Translations under genes and position numbers: made by a program
Notes under the pieces: generated by a model
Told to the model about the DNA's origin: nothing
The model's input: the letters and a program-made list of their open reading frames with translations, nothing else
Databases searched by the model: none
Part shown: positions 1 through 7,487 of the stretch, piece after piece
Position numbering within the stretch: position 1 is the first letter of the stretch
How the letters are laid out: each line of letters opens with the position of its first letter
Origin: Deinococcus sp.
Lineage (GTDB): Bacteria; Deinococcota; Deinococci; Deinococcales; Deinococcaceae
Direction of reading: 5' to 3'
Length of the DNA: 21,080 nt
Assembly (NCBI RefSeq): GCF_018260405.1
Contig: NZ_JAGLBG010000045.1
Span: forward strand, 1-21,080

Positions 1-656
1 ACGTTCTGCCCGGCGCGGGCGACGCGCTGACGCCCAATCCTGCCTATACCCAAGACGCCGTGATTGCCTCGGTGGGTGGGCTCTTTACGGCAGCAGCCAA
101 AGGCGACAAGGCCGCGCAGTCCCTCATTGGGCAGATAGCGCGTGTCACGGGTGCGGCTCCTGACCCCATCAGCTTTATTACGCCGTTGTCGGTGACTGTT
201 TATGGTCTCACTGACCTGCTTAACACCATGAACGGCATCGGCTACAGCAACGCCGAGCGCACCTATACCGGAAGCGCCGACGACGCGGCCCTGAATGCAG
301 GCGTGCAGCGGTTCAAGGCTTCAGCCGCTTCTAGCGCGTACCTAGATGCCAACTATACCGCTACTGGCCATTTCACCGCCAAGATGCTGACCCTTCACAA
401 CACCTCTGACCCGCTCGTACCAAGCCTCTTTGTGCCGGAGTTCGCCCGCATCGTCGCGGCGGCAGGCAACAGCGGCAATCTGGTGCAGCAGTGGGCAGAC
501 GCTAAACCCGTCAACCTGGCCGACCTCAAGAACAGCGGCCCTGCACACTGCTATTTCACGCCGCAGCAGGGCGTGAACGCTTGGAATGAGCTGCGCGGCT
601 GGGTTGAACATGGTGTAAAGCCCGAAGAAGGTCTGAACATCACGACAACAAAATAA
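1..656 (+). CDS. Alpha/beta hydrolase, C-terminal part (gene runs off the left edge)
   Basis: The frame is open from base 3 to the TAA at 654-656, so the N-terminal part and the nucleophile lie outside the window. What remains is about 218 residues. The segment TLHNTSDPLVP is the typical strand-loop carrying the catalytic Asp, and SGPAHCYFT near the C-terminus carries the likely catalytic His; their order and spacing fit the last third of an alpha/beta-hydrolase. The preceding Ala-rich helical stretch could be the lid or cap. The substrate cannot be told; an esterase, lipase or peptidase-like hydrolase is possible. I chose the edge as start because the GTG at 60 sits inside continuous coding sequence without a ribosome-binding site. 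The family call is fairly secure, the specific function unknown. Confidence 0.7.
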   Translation, partial: VLPGAGDALTPNPAYTQDAVIASVGGLFTAAAKGDKAAQSLIGQIARVTGAAPDPISFITPLSVTVYGLTDLLNTMNGIGYSNAERTYTGSADDAALNAGVQRFKASAASSAYLDANYTATGHFTAKMLTLHNTSDPLVPSLFVPEFARIVAAAGNSGNLVQQWADAKPVNLADLKNSGPAHCYFTPQQGVNAWNELRGWVEHGVKPEEGLNITTTK

Positions 657-659
657 GGC

Positions 660-849
660 TCATACCAGGTTCCGGAGAGCTGACGACAGAAGTAGGGAAA
701 GCAGGGGCCGGGGAGAGACTGACCACGTGGGCGTAGGCGTAGCTGGTGCTTGACTTGGAAGAAGCCGCTGTACAAAGGCCGCCAACGCTGTGAGATTCCG
801 CGATGAGGACGAAGCCAAGAGCGTAACAGGCTCCACACTCTCTTCCATA
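660..849 (-). pseudogene. Probable remnant of a transposase C-terminus
   Basis: On the minus strand this stretch reads WKRVWSLLRSWLRPHRGIS, then PLYSGFFQVKHQLR, and then degenerates. Arg-rich 'LRPHRGIS...Y..FF..VHN' ends are what I recall from C-termini of Deinococcus DDE transposases, but I cannot name the family. A stop lies immediately upstream in the frame, there is no plausible start, and the DDE core is missing, so it would be a dead fragment. It sits directly behind the hydrolase stop codon, in a gap without genes. The alternative is a chance reading frame; confidence is low. Confidence 0.35.
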
Positions 850-851
850 GT

Positions 852-891
852 GTTCACCTGAACTTCGTTCACACCCTCGCTAGTTCACACC
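852..891. repeat. Cluster of three GTTCAC repeats
   Basis: GTTCAC occurs at 852, 867 and 883, at steps of 15 and 16 bp. The first is half of the palindrome GTTCACCTGAAC (852-863); the other two are identical 9-mers, GTTCACACC. It could be a small operator array or debris of a mobile element end. The rest of 657-1144 holds the transposase-like remnant, one ATACGGA-type repeat copy (1098-1113) and otherwise nothing I recognise. Confidence 0.5.
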
Positions 892-1097
892 TTCGCCACT
901 GTCATCCCGAGCGTATTCGCGGTGCTCCCTGGAATCTGGCAAGAGCCTTATGAAATTGCGAGAACATACACCAGGCAATGAAATCGACCTGGAGCGAATT
1001 CCAACACTGTAATTGAAGCCTTGATAAAGGCCGTTAATCAGATACAACTTTTCCTACTCGCGTCCGCCCGGATGAAGTCGCTAAACGTACGCGATTT

Positions 1098-1113
1098 AAT
1101 CGGCAGTCCGTAT
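1098..1113 (-). repeat. Dispersed ATACGGA-type repeat, copy 1
   Basis: On the minus strand this reads ATACGGACTGCCGATT, a perfect 16-nt match to plus-strand bases 17771-17786. Related copies lie at 5710-5730 and 17110-17124. All four are intergenic. This copy lies 32 bp past the stop codon of the small minus-strand gene at 1145. Confidence 0.6.
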
Positions 1114-1144
1114 GACAAGCCTGAGCTGTTGCCCAGCGCATCTT

Positions 1145-1414
1145 TCAGCGTGTGGCAACGACAACGAAACTCCAGGCTTTGGCTCCGGCAGGCAGCGCCA
1201 GCGCCGGAAGAGCGGCGGCCCAGCGGCTGGCGATCAGGGCCAGTGCAGGCTGCGCCGGGCTGGTCAGCAGTTCCGCACCCAGAAAGCCCGGCTGAGAGGG
1301 CAGCTCTTCTAGCACAGCCAGTAACTGCCCGGCGGCCCCGTCTCCCTGGAGTTCCACGTACCAGACCTGTGCCGACGGGACCCTTACTGATTGGGCCTGC
1401 GCTGAAATCGGCAT
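1145..1414 (-). CDS. Small ABM-like protein coupled to the upstream peptidase gene
   Basis: An 89-residue protein beginning MPISAQAQSVRVPSAQVWYV. Its ATG (1414-1412) overlaps the peptidase TGA (1416-1414) as TGATG, the classic arrangement for translational coupling, which is the main reason to accept it as a gene rather than a shadow. The sequence alternates short hydrophobic strands with helices (WYVELQGDG, LLAVLEELPSQPGFLGAELL, AKAWSFVVVAT). The pattern strand - helix - 'pGFlgaell' - strand resembles the ferredoxin-like fold of the antibiotic-biosynthesis-monooxygenase (ABM) family. No cofactor site can be read, and ABM proteins are diverse, so I assign no reaction. It probably shares the peptidase promoter. 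I see no terminator with a T-run after it. Confidence 0.6.
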   Translation of the reverse strand: MPISAQAQSVRVPSAQVWYVELQGDGAAGQLLAVLEELPSQPGFLGAELLTSPAQPALALIASRWAAALPALALPAGAKAWSFVVVATR

Positions 1415-2301
1415 CAGTAGAGGCCCATCGGGTCTTTAGGATGCCAGCGCAGGTAGGTGCCGTAATGCAGGTGCGGCCCGGTGCTATGGCCCGTATTGCC
1501 CACACGCCCAACGCGCTGCCCCTGCTGGACCAGTTCGCCCGCCTTGACCAGATTCTGGCTTAGGTGGGCGTAGCGGGTAATCCAGCCGTCCGGGTGTTTC
1601 AGTACCACAGTCCAGCCCCAGCCACGCCTGGCATCGTTGCGTGATTCCAGTACCCGCCCACTGCGGGCCGCCAGCACAGGCGTGCCGATGGGCGCGACAA
1701 TGTCTAGGCCATAGTGCATTCCCTCTTTACCGTCTAACTCGCGCTCACCGAATCCGCTGCTGACATAGTGGTACCCTGGCAGCGGCCAGCGCCAGCGCCC
1801 GGAATCAGGGACAGCCGGGCTAGGGGTATCGTCTTGTGCGGCACTGACCCGGATACTGGCCATGTGGAGCGTAGCCTGACCGCCCCCCAAACGGGTCAAT
1901 CCCGCTGAGCGTTCCAGACCTGCCGCGACCACACGCGGCGGAATAGTGATGATGGCCCCGGCCCAGACACTCCTGTTGCCCCGGTATTCGGGATTGGCCC
2001 GCAGCAATTCCCCGGCGCTCATTCCGAAGCTGTGGGCAATGCTGGTAAGATTCTCACCGCTCCGAACATGGTACTTGCGGGCCGCCACCCGGCGGTTAGG
2101 AATGCTAATGACGCGGCCCACCTTAACCACACTGCTCTTCTTAAGCGAGGCATTGAGCGCCCTGATCTGCTGCACGCTGACCCCAGCCCGCTGCGCGATG
2201 CCGATGAGCGTGTCGCCATCTTGAACCCGGTAAGCCGTCGCGGCCTGAGCCGGACCCATTAGCAGCACCAACAGCAGCAAGGAAAGACGCATGGCAGCCA
2301 T
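1414..2301 (-). CDS. LysM-domain M23 metallopeptidase (cell-wall endopeptidase)
   Basis: A 295-residue exported peptidoglycan hydrolase. Residues 1-21 form a signal peptide (hydrophobic LLLLVLLMG, AQA-A cleavage site). Two LysM domains follow, about 24-68 and 77-121, which bind peptidoglycan glycans. After a linker of about 50 residues comes the M23 (LytM) domain, about 172-290. Zinc and catalytic residues are visible: HYGLD gives His196 and Asp200, and PHLHYG gives the HxH pair 277-279, so the enzyme should be active. It likely cuts stem-peptide cross-links during wall growth or separation, or acts as a regulator of such enzymes. The start at 2301 has AAAGG 8 nt upstream; a second ATG nine bases later is possible. 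It is divergent from truA and coupled to the small gene behind it. Confidence 0.92.
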   Translation of the reverse strand: MAAMRLSLLLLVLLMGPAQAATAYRVQDGDTLIGIAQRAGVSVQQIRALNASLKKSSVVKVGRVISIPNRRVAARKYHVRSGENLTSIAHSFGMSAGELLRANPEYRGNRSVWAGAIITIPPRVVAAGLERSAGLTRLGGGQATLHMASIRVSAAQDDTPSPAVPDSGRWRWPLPGYHYVSSGFGERELDGKEGMHYGLDIVAPIGTPVLAARSGRVLESRNDARRGWGWTVVLKHPDGWITRYAHLSQNLVKAGELVQQGQRVGRVGNTGHSTGPHLHYGTYLRWHPKDPMGLY

Positions 2302-2340
2302 AGCATAAACCTTTCATGAAGCCCAGAGTGATGGGTCACC

Positions 2341-2354
2341 CCCCCGCGCGGGGG
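2341..2354. promoter_or_regulatory. 14-bp perfect GC palindrome between divergent genes
   Basis: CCCCCGCGCGGGGG is a perfect palindrome midway between the divergent peptidase and truA starts, 8 bp upstream of the truA -10 hexamer. There is no T-run, so a terminator is unlikely. It could be an operator for either gene or simply a GC-rich hairpin. Confidence 0.4.
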
Positions 2355-2361
2355 TACACGC

Positions 2362-2367
2362 TAGCCT
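2362..2367 (+). promoter_or_regulatory. Leaderless-type -10 hexamer of truA
   Basis: TAGCCT followed by 6 nt and then GTG. This is the TANNNT spacing typical of Deinococcus leaderless mRNAs and supports GTG at 2374 as start. Confidence 0.6.
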
Positions 2368-2373
2368 AAGGCC

Positions 2374-3168
2374 GTGTCAGACGACGCCTCACCACGTTTT
2401 TATACCCCCCCATACGGATACCGGCGCCTGCGCCTGACCGTCGCCTGGGATGGCCGGGTCTACGCGGGCTGGCAGGCCCAGCGCAGTGTGCCCAGCGTGC
2501 AGGAAACCTTGCAGCTGGCCCTGCGGCGGCTCGCCCCAGATACCGGGTTTTACCCCGTGGCCGCCGGACGCACCGACGCCGGGGTTCACGCCGAGGCCAT
2601 GGCGCTGCACTGGGACGTGCCCAGCAGCCTGCGGGTGCCCCCCGAGCGTCTGGCCCGCGCCCTGAACGCCCACCTACCGCCCAGCGTGGCTGTGCTGGAG
2701 GCCCGGCTGGCCCCGGAAAATTTTCACGCCCGTTTTTCGTGTACCGAGCGGCGCTACATTTACCGCCTGCTGACCGCGCCGCAGCGCCACCCACTCTGGG
2801 AGGGCCGGGCGCTGCATGTACCCCTAGAGCTTGATGCCCAGGCCATGAACGCTGCGGCCACGCTGCTGGTGGGCAGACACGATTTTGCCGCCTTTGCCAC
2901 GCAAGAAGACCGCCAGACGGTGCGCGAGCTGCTGGGCCTGGAGGTCAGGCCGGGGCCGCTGATCTGGGAAATCCATGTGGCAGGCGAAAGTTTTTTGCGG
3001 CACATGGTGCGTGGGCTGGTCGGTACGCTGCTGCTGGTCGGGCAGCGCAGGCTGGAGCCACAGGCTACCCGAGACATCCTGCATTCGGGGCAGCGGGCGC
3101 GGGCAGGCGCAAACGTGGCCGCGCACGGCCTTTATTTTGCCGGGGCCAGTTACGGGCTGCGCGGCTGA
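2374..3168 (+). CDS. truA: tRNA pseudouridine(38-40) synthase TruA
   Basis: TruA isomerises uridines at positions 38, 39 and 40 in the anticodon arm of many tRNAs. The 264-residue length is normal for the family. The catalytic aspartate is Asp68 in AAGRTDAGVHA, the signature loop of the family. Other conserved pieces are RYIYRLL (about 128-134), HDFAAFA (about 169-175) and FLRHMVRGLVGTLL near the C-terminus, where the active-site arginine region lies. The N-terminal RLTVAWDGRVYAGWQAQ is the standard first strand with the YxGwQ motif. The GTG start is set by the TANNNT hexamer and by homology to the family's N-terminus. hen1 follows on the same strand after 43 bp and may have its own promoter. 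Confidence 0.95.
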   Translation: MSDDASPRFYTPPYGYRRLRLTVAWDGRVYAGWQAQRSVPSVQETLQLALRRLAPDTGFYPVAAGRTDAGVHAEAMALHWDVPSSLRVPPERLARALNAHLPPSVAVLEARLAPENFHARFSCTERRYIYRLLTAPQRHPLWEGRALHVPLELDAQAMNAAATLLVGRHDFAAFATQEDRQTVRELLGLEVRPGPLIWEIHVAGESFLRHMVRGLVGTLLLVGQRRLEPQATRDILHSGQRARAGANVAAHGLYFAGASYGLRG

Positions 3169-3196
3169 TGTGCCCCAGCCCAGTCCCCAAGAGGGC

Positions 3197-3202
3197 TAAC
3201 CT
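3197..3202 (+). promoter_or_regulatory. Possible -10 hexamer of hen1
   Basis: TAACCT lies 9 nt before the ATG at 3212. The hexamer fits TANNNT, but the spacing is 2-3 nt longer than in the other leaderless starts of this window, so this is tentative. Confidence 0.3.
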
Positions 3203-3211
3203 AAGGCCCAG

Positions 3212-4630
3212 ATGCTGCTGACCCTGACCATGACCCCCGCGCCTGGGCCAGACCAGACCGCACCGACCTGGCCCGCCAGCGACCTGGGCTTTGTGCTGAT
3301 GAAGCACCCGGAGCACCTGCTGGAAAAAACCTTGCCCTTTGGGAAGGCCAGCGTGTTTTACCCTGAAGCGTCGCCTGAGCGCACCACCGCCGCGCTGCTG
3401 GTCGAGGTCGACCCGGTGGCCCTCTCACGCAGGGCTAGACCCGGCGACGGCAGCCCGCTAGAGCCGTATGTCAACGACCGCCCCTACGCCGCCGGAAGCC
3501 TGCTGGCCGTAGCGCTGCGTGAGGTCTTTGGCACGGCCATGACGGGTCATAGCCGCGAACGGCAGGGCCTGGCCGACACCTCGGTGCCCCTGACGGCACA
3601 GATAAGCTGCGCCGCGTCGCGTGGGCCTGCCGGATTGCCAGAGCGTCTGTTCGGGCCGCTGGGGTACGCGGTTCAGACCACGCCCATTGCCCTCGACCCG
3701 CTGTACCCCGAATGGGGCGAGCGGCCTTACGTGCGCCTGAGCCTCAGCGCCTGCGTGCGGGTGGCCGAGCTGCTGCGCCACCTGTACGTGCTGCTGCCGG
3801 TGCTGGACGGCAAAAAGCACTATTACGTCGGTGAAACGGAGGTTGGCAAGCTGCTGCGTCACGGAGAGGGCTGGCTAGAGACCCACCCGGAGCGCGAGCT
3901 GATTACCCGGCGCTACCTGCGTTTCCGGGAACTGGTGCAGCAGGCGGGCGAAAGTTTCAGTGTTCCGGCAGAAGAATCCGGGGACGCGCCGCCGGAAGCC
4001 AGACCCCGCCCGCACGACGAGCGGCTGGATACCGTGGCGCAGGCCCTGAAGGCCAGTGGAGCGGCCCGCGTGCTGGACCTGGGCTGCGGCGAGGGCCAAC
4101 TGCTACGCAGGCTGCTGCCCACCGCACAGTTCCGCGAACTCGTTGGCCTGGACCTCAGCGCCCGGAGCCTGGAAAGAGCCGCCGCCCAGCTAAATCTGAC
4201 CGAGCGCCCCGAACTGCGGGAGCGGGTCAGGCTACTGCACGGCAGTCTGATTTACCCCGACTCGCGCCTGAAGGGTTTTGACGCGGCGGCGCTGGTCGAG
4301 GTGATCGAACACCTGGAACCGCACCGGCTGGAAGCCCTGGCTGAAAATGTCTTTGGCTTTGCCCGGCCCCGAACTGTGATTCTGACCACACCCAACGCCG
4401 AGTACAACACCGCCTTTAACAAGCCGCTGGAACTGCGGCACGCCGATCACCGCTTCGAGTGGACGCGGGCCGAGTTCCGTGCGTGGACACAGACCACTGC
4501 CGAACACTACGGTTACAGCGTGGACTACGCTGACGTGGGCGAGGTACATCCGGCCTTTGGGCCGATCACGCAGATGGCGGTGTTTACGCTGGTTGGGCCA
4601 AGAGACAGAGCCCCAGCCTCAGGCGCATGA
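3212..4630 (+). CDS. hen1: Bacterial Hen1, RNA 3'-terminal ribose 2'-O-methyltransferase
   Basis: Bacterial Hen1 methylates the 2'-OH of a 3'-terminal ribose and acts in RNA repair, usually with the kinase-phosphatase-ligase Pnkp, to seal and protect cleaved tRNA. The 472 residues match the two-domain bacterial form. The N-terminal domain (about 1-240) carries family hallmarks: GKASVFYPEA, YVNDRPYAAGS, LYVLLPVLDGKKHY, and HGEGWLETHPERELITRRYL. The methyltransferase domain (about 268-460) has the SAM loop VLDLGCGEG (287-295). The metal-binding set of HEN1 enzymes is visible: EVIEHLE (Glu363, Glu366, His367) and HADHRFEWTR (His413). TTPNAEYN (392-399) is also typical. No pnkp gene adjoins it: truA is upstream and a transporter gene downstream. 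Confidence 0.93.
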   Translation: MLLTLTMTPAPGPDQTAPTWPASDLGFVLMKHPEHLLEKTLPFGKASVFYPEASPERTTAALLVEVDPVALSRRARPGDGSPLEPYVNDRPYAAGSLLAVALREVFGTAMTGHSRERQGLADTSVPLTAQISCAASRGPAGLPERLFGPLGYAVQTTPIALDPLYPEWGERPYVRLSLSACVRVAELLRHLYVLLPVLDGKKHYYVGETEVGKLLRHGEGWLETHPERELITRRYLRFRELVQQAGESFSVPAEESGDAPPEARPRPHDERLDTVAQALKASGAARVLDLGCGEGQLLRRLLPTAQFRELVGLDLSARSLERAAAQLNLTERPELRERVRLLHGSLIYPDSRLKGFDAAALVEVIEHLEPHRLEALAENVFGFARPRTVILTTPNAEYNTAFNKPLELRHADHRFEWTRAEFRAWTQTTAEHYGYSVDYADVGEVHPAFGPITQMAVFTLVGPRDRAPASGA

Positions 4631-4717
4631 GCTTGCACCCCGGTCACGCCAGCGCAGCCCGGACGCACCGACCCTCACCGTTCAGAGCTGAAACACGGCG
4701 CTTTTTCGCAAGGGGTC

Positions 4718-4723
4718 TACTAT
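4718..4723 (+). promoter_or_regulatory. Leaderless-type -10 hexamer of the AEC transporter gene
   Basis: TACTAT followed by 7 nt and ATG at 4731. The hexamer matches TANNNT and there is no ribosome-binding site in the 7 nt between. Confidence 0.6.
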
Positions 4724-4730
4724 AGCCCTC

Positions 4731-5639
4731 ATGTTCCAGGCGCTCGGCACCGTCCTCCTGCCCGTCATGCTGGTTGCTGGCCTGGGGGCGCTGCTGTCCT
4801 CCCGGTTTCCAATCGACCAGTGGACGATTTCGCGCATCACGCTGTATCTGCTGTCGCCCGCGCTGGTGCTGGATGTTTTACTCAAGACCCCGGTCAAGGC
4901 CGCCGAGGCGCTGCACCTGGGCGCGGCGTACCTGCTAACGGTTCTGGGCTGCCTGCTGCTGGGGTATCTGGTGGGCTGGGGCCGCCCCGACGCCGAAAAA
5001 CGGAGTCTCAGCGCGGGAGTGGGCATCTGGAACAGTGGCAACATGGGGCTGCCGATTGCCCTGTTCACCTTCGGTCAGGCGGGCTTCGAGCGGGCCACGG
5101 TGCTGTTTCTGGCGTCTTTTGTGGGCATGTATGTGTTCGGCCCAGCGGTTTACAGCCTGGGCAAACGCGGCGCAGACCCACTCGAAGCGCTTAGAGGCAT
5201 GTTCCGGCTTCCGGCGCTGTGGGTCGCGCTGCTGGGTATTTTGCTGCGGGCGCTGCACATCACGCTGCCGGAGGGCCTGACCAAAGGGGTCGCGCTACTC
5301 TCGCAGGCCACCTTGCCGATGGTGCTGCTGGCACTGGGGCTGCAACTCGGGGCGGGCGGCTGGCCCCGCACGACGGCGCGGCTGTGGTTGGCGACCGCCT
5401 CGCGGCTGATTGGTGGGCCGCTTATCGCCTTCGCCATAGGCCGGGTGCTGGAATTGAACGCGCTGAACCTTCAGGTGCTGGTGCTCTCGGCCAGTATGCC
5501 CACGGCTGTCAATGCCCTGCTTATTGCCCGCGAATACGGTGCAGATACTGACACGGTGGCGGCGGTGGCGACCCTCAGCACGCTGGGCAGCATCCTGACC
5601 ATTGCTGGGGTGGTCACGCTGCTGCCCCGGCTGCACTGA
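4731..5639 (+). CDS. AEC-family (auxin efflux carrier-like) permease
   Basis: A 302-residue integral membrane protein with about ten hydrophobic segments arranged as two five-helix halves. GIWNSGNMGLPIALFTFG in the first half and LSASMPTAVNALLIAREYG with LSTLGSILTI near the end are typical AEC-family motifs, located where the two halves cross in the BASS/AEC fold. Bacterial members export or import small organic acids such as malate or malonate, or have unknown substrates; nothing here settles the substrate. The gene has its own leaderless promoter, so it need not be co-regulated with hen1, whose stop lies 100 bp upstream. An inverted repeat lies 23 bp behind the stop codon. Confidence 0.88.
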   Translation: MFQALGTVLLPVMLVAGLGALLSSRFPIDQWTISRITLYLLSPALVLDVLLKTPVKAAEALHLGAAYLLTVLGCLLLGYLVGWGRPDAEKRSLSAGVGIWNSGNMGLPIALFTFGQAGFERATVLFLASFVGMYVFGPAVYSLGKRGADPLEALRGMFRLPALWVALLGILLRALHITLPEGLTKGVALLSQATLPMVLLALGLQLGAGGWPRTTARLWLATASRLIGGPLIAFAIGRVLELNALNLQVLVLSASMPTAVNALLIAREYGADTDTVAAVATLSTLGSILTIAGVVTLLPRLH

Positions 5640-5661
5640 TCCTTGGGGCGGCTATAAGTTT

Positions 5662-5685
5662 CCCGGAAAGGTCACACATTCCGGG
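5662..5685. other. Inverted repeat behind the AEC transporter gene
   Basis: CCCGGAA (5662-5668) and TTCCGGG (5679-5685) form a 7-bp stem with a 10-nt loop. No T-run follows, so it is not a classical intrinsic terminator; it may still mark the transcript end or be a protein site. The 285 bp from 5640 to 5924 otherwise hold one dispersed repeat and no recognisable riboswitch. Confidence 0.45.
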
Positions 5686-5709
5686 CCGGGTCTGGGAACC
5701 GTTGAGGTC

Positions 5710-5730
5710 ATACGAATTCCGATTGAATCC
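5710..5730 (+). repeat. Dispersed ATACGGA-type repeat, copy 2
   Basis: Begins ATACGAATTCCGATTGAAT and matches the 17771 copy with a few substitutions and one single-base indel. It lies between the AEC gene and the ABC fusion gene. Confidence 0.5.
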
Positions 5731-5924
5731 GATCAACCCGCTGCACTTCACGGTCTGGGGCCTGCTGCGTGAACTGCCTGCCGCGCCGCCTTCCCTTTAC
5801 CCTGAGCGGCTGGCTGTGGCTGCGCGAGGTTCCCACGCCGATCAGGGTGGTGGGCGGGGGAAGCGCCAGAAACCCTGCCTCTGGACCGCCTGCGCCCAGC
5901 CCAGCTCTGCGATACTGCGGGGCG

Positions 5925-7436
5925 ATGTCGCTTCCCATCGGTGCTCCGCCCACCCTGCTGACCGATTCGCCAGCTGTTCCCACCATCCGGCTTCAGGGCG
6001 TCACCGCGCGGCTGGGCGGCGAAACTATTCTGGACGATGTCACTCTGGAGGTGCGGCGCGGCGAATTCCTGGCCCTGATCGGCCCGAGCGGCGGCGGCAA
6101 AAGCACCCTGCTGCGGGTTATCGCGGGGCTGCTCAAGCCTCAGGCGGGACAGGTGCAGGTCTCGTCGAGTCCGGCGCTGGTGTTTCAGGATTACCGCCTG
6201 CTGCCCTGGCGCACGGCGCTGAGAAACGTGCAGCTTCCGGCAGACCTGGGCACTGGCGGCAGCCTGTCGCCCGCAGAGGCGCTGCACATGGTCGGCATGA
6301 GCGACTACGCCGGGTATTTTCCGCGTGAACTCTCGGGCGGGATGCGGGCGCGAATTGCTCTGGCCCGCGCCCTGGCCCAGAGCGGCGACATTCTGCTGCT
6401 TGACGAACCGTTCGCGGCGCTCGACGCCCTGGTGCGCGAACGCTTTAACGAGGAACTGCGCCACCTGCACGAAAAAGCGGGCGGCACCACCATTCTGGTC
6501 ACGCACTCGATCCGCGAGGCGGTCTGGCTGGCCGACCGGGTGGCGGTGCTGCGCGACGGGCGTATTCTGGAGGTCATCGACACGCGCGGCCAGGGCCGGG
6601 CCAGCGCTTACACCGAGGGGGTGGAGGCCCGTTTGCGCGGGCTGCTGGGCGCGGGCGACAGCACCCGCCTGCGCGTGGAACCCCGCGAACGCTGGCAGGC
6701 CAGCCACCTGCTGGCGCTGCTGGCGATTGCCCTGGGCTTCGCGGTCTGGCAGCTGGCGGCTGTACGCATCAACCAGAAATTGCTGCTGCCCAGCCCCGCG
6801 CAGACCTGGCAGGCGTTCGTGACCCACGCGCCGATGCTGCGCCAGGCGTTCGGGGTCACGGTGGGAACGGCGCTGCTGGGCACCCTGCTGGGCGGCGTGC
6901 TTGGGCTGCTGCTGGGCTATCCGATTGCCAGAGTGCGGGCGCTGGAACGCTTTTTAAACCCGTTTATCGTGGCGTCTCAAAGCACGCCAATTGTTATTCT
7001 GGCCCCGCTGCTGGTGTCGTGGCTGGGCTTCGGCTTTTTGCCCGCCGTGGTTGTCTCGGCCCTTAGCGCCCTGTACCCGCTCCTGGTGTCGTGCATGGTC
7101 GGCGTGCGCGAGGTAGACCGCACCTACCACGAACTGTTCAGCACGCTGCGGGCCACTTTTCGCCAGCGCCTGATTTACCTCGAACTGCCCGGAGCCTTGC
7201 CCATGCTGCTGGGGGGGCTGCGGCTGGCAAGCAGTCTGGCCCTGATCGGCGCGGTGGTGTGGGAATTTACCGACGCTAACCAGAAGGGCCTGGGTTTCCG
7301 CGTGCAGGAGGCGGGCACCAATTATGACAAGCCGCTGCAATTTGCCGCCATTGCCCTGCTGGTACTGTTCGGCACCGCCCTCTACAGCCTGATCACGGCC
7401 CTGGAACGCTGGGTCATGGCGCGGCGCGGGCAGTAG
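5925..7436 (+). CDS. ABC transporter ATPase-permease fusion (nitrate/sulfonate/taurine or HMP type)
   Basis: A 503-residue protein joining two subunits that are usually separate. Residues 20-240 are an ABC ATPase: Walker A GPSGGGKS (53-60), Q-loop FQDYRLLPW (88-95), signature LSGGM (136-140), Walker B LLLDEP (157-162) and switch His194. The Q-loop ending in LPW is typical of the SsuB/TauB/NrtD/ThiZ group. From about 260 on is an SsuC/ThiX-type permease with about six membrane segments and the EAA coupling loop (EVDRTYHELFSTLRATF). The linker is short and there is no internal stop. No periplasmic binding protein is nearby, so the substrate is open. I start at ATG 5925; the frame stays open upstream to 5769, but those 52 residues look non-domain-like. 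A near-match -10 (TACTGC, 6 nt before ATG) fits this start. Confidence 0.88.
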   Translation: MSLPIGAPPTLLTDSPAVPTIRLQGVTARLGGETILDDVTLEVRRGEFLALIGPSGGGKSTLLRVIAGLLKPQAGQVQVSSSPALVFQDYRLLPWRTALRNVQLPADLGTGGSLSPAEALHMVGMSDYAGYFPRELSGGMRARIALARALAQSGDILLLDEPFAALDALVRERFNEELRHLHEKAGGTTILVTHSIREAVWLADRVAVLRDGRILEVIDTRGQGRASAYTEGVEARLRGLLGAGDSTRLRVEPRERWQASHLLALLAIALGFAVWQLAAVRINQKLLLPSPAQTWQAFVTHAPMLRQAFGVTVGTALLGTLLGGVLGLLLGYPIARVRALERFLNPFIVASQSTPIVILAPLLVSWLGFGFLPAVVVSALSALYPLLVSCMVGVREVDRTYHELFSTLRATFRQRLIYLELPGALPMLLGGLRLASSLALIGAVVWEFTDANQKGLGFRVQEAGTNYDKPLQFAAIALLVLFGTALYSLITALERWVMARRGQ

Positions 7437-7475
7437 GGAGCTGGGTAGGCTACGCAGAGCCCCGGCCAACCGTAC

Positions 7476-7481
7476 TACTCT
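7476..7481 (+). promoter_or_regulatory. Leaderless-type -10 hexamer of galE
   Basis: TACTCT followed by 6 nt and ATG at 7488. It lies in the 51-bp gap behind the ABC fusion gene, which argues that galE has its own promoter. Confidence 0.6.
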
Positions 7482-7487
7482 GGGGCC

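Noticed and set aside
1021..1563. 180-codon plus-strand frame
   Set aside because: Overlaps the coupled small gene and the M23 catalytic domain on the other strand; low-complexity Arg/Pro composition.
5769..5924. N-terminal extension of 52 codons for the ABC fusion protein
   Set aside because: No domain or conserved pattern, and ATG 5925 directly precedes the normal ATPase N-terminus with a near -10 hexamer.
5641..5924. Possible TPP or other riboswitch before the ABC fusion gene
   Set aside because: The conserved CUGAGA and GAUNNGGAUAAUGCCAGC-type elements are absent; only a 7-bp hairpin and a dispersed repeat are present.
5748..6827. 359-codon open frame on the minus strand
   Set aside because: Antisense to the ABC fusion gene, rich in Gln/Arg and without domain features.
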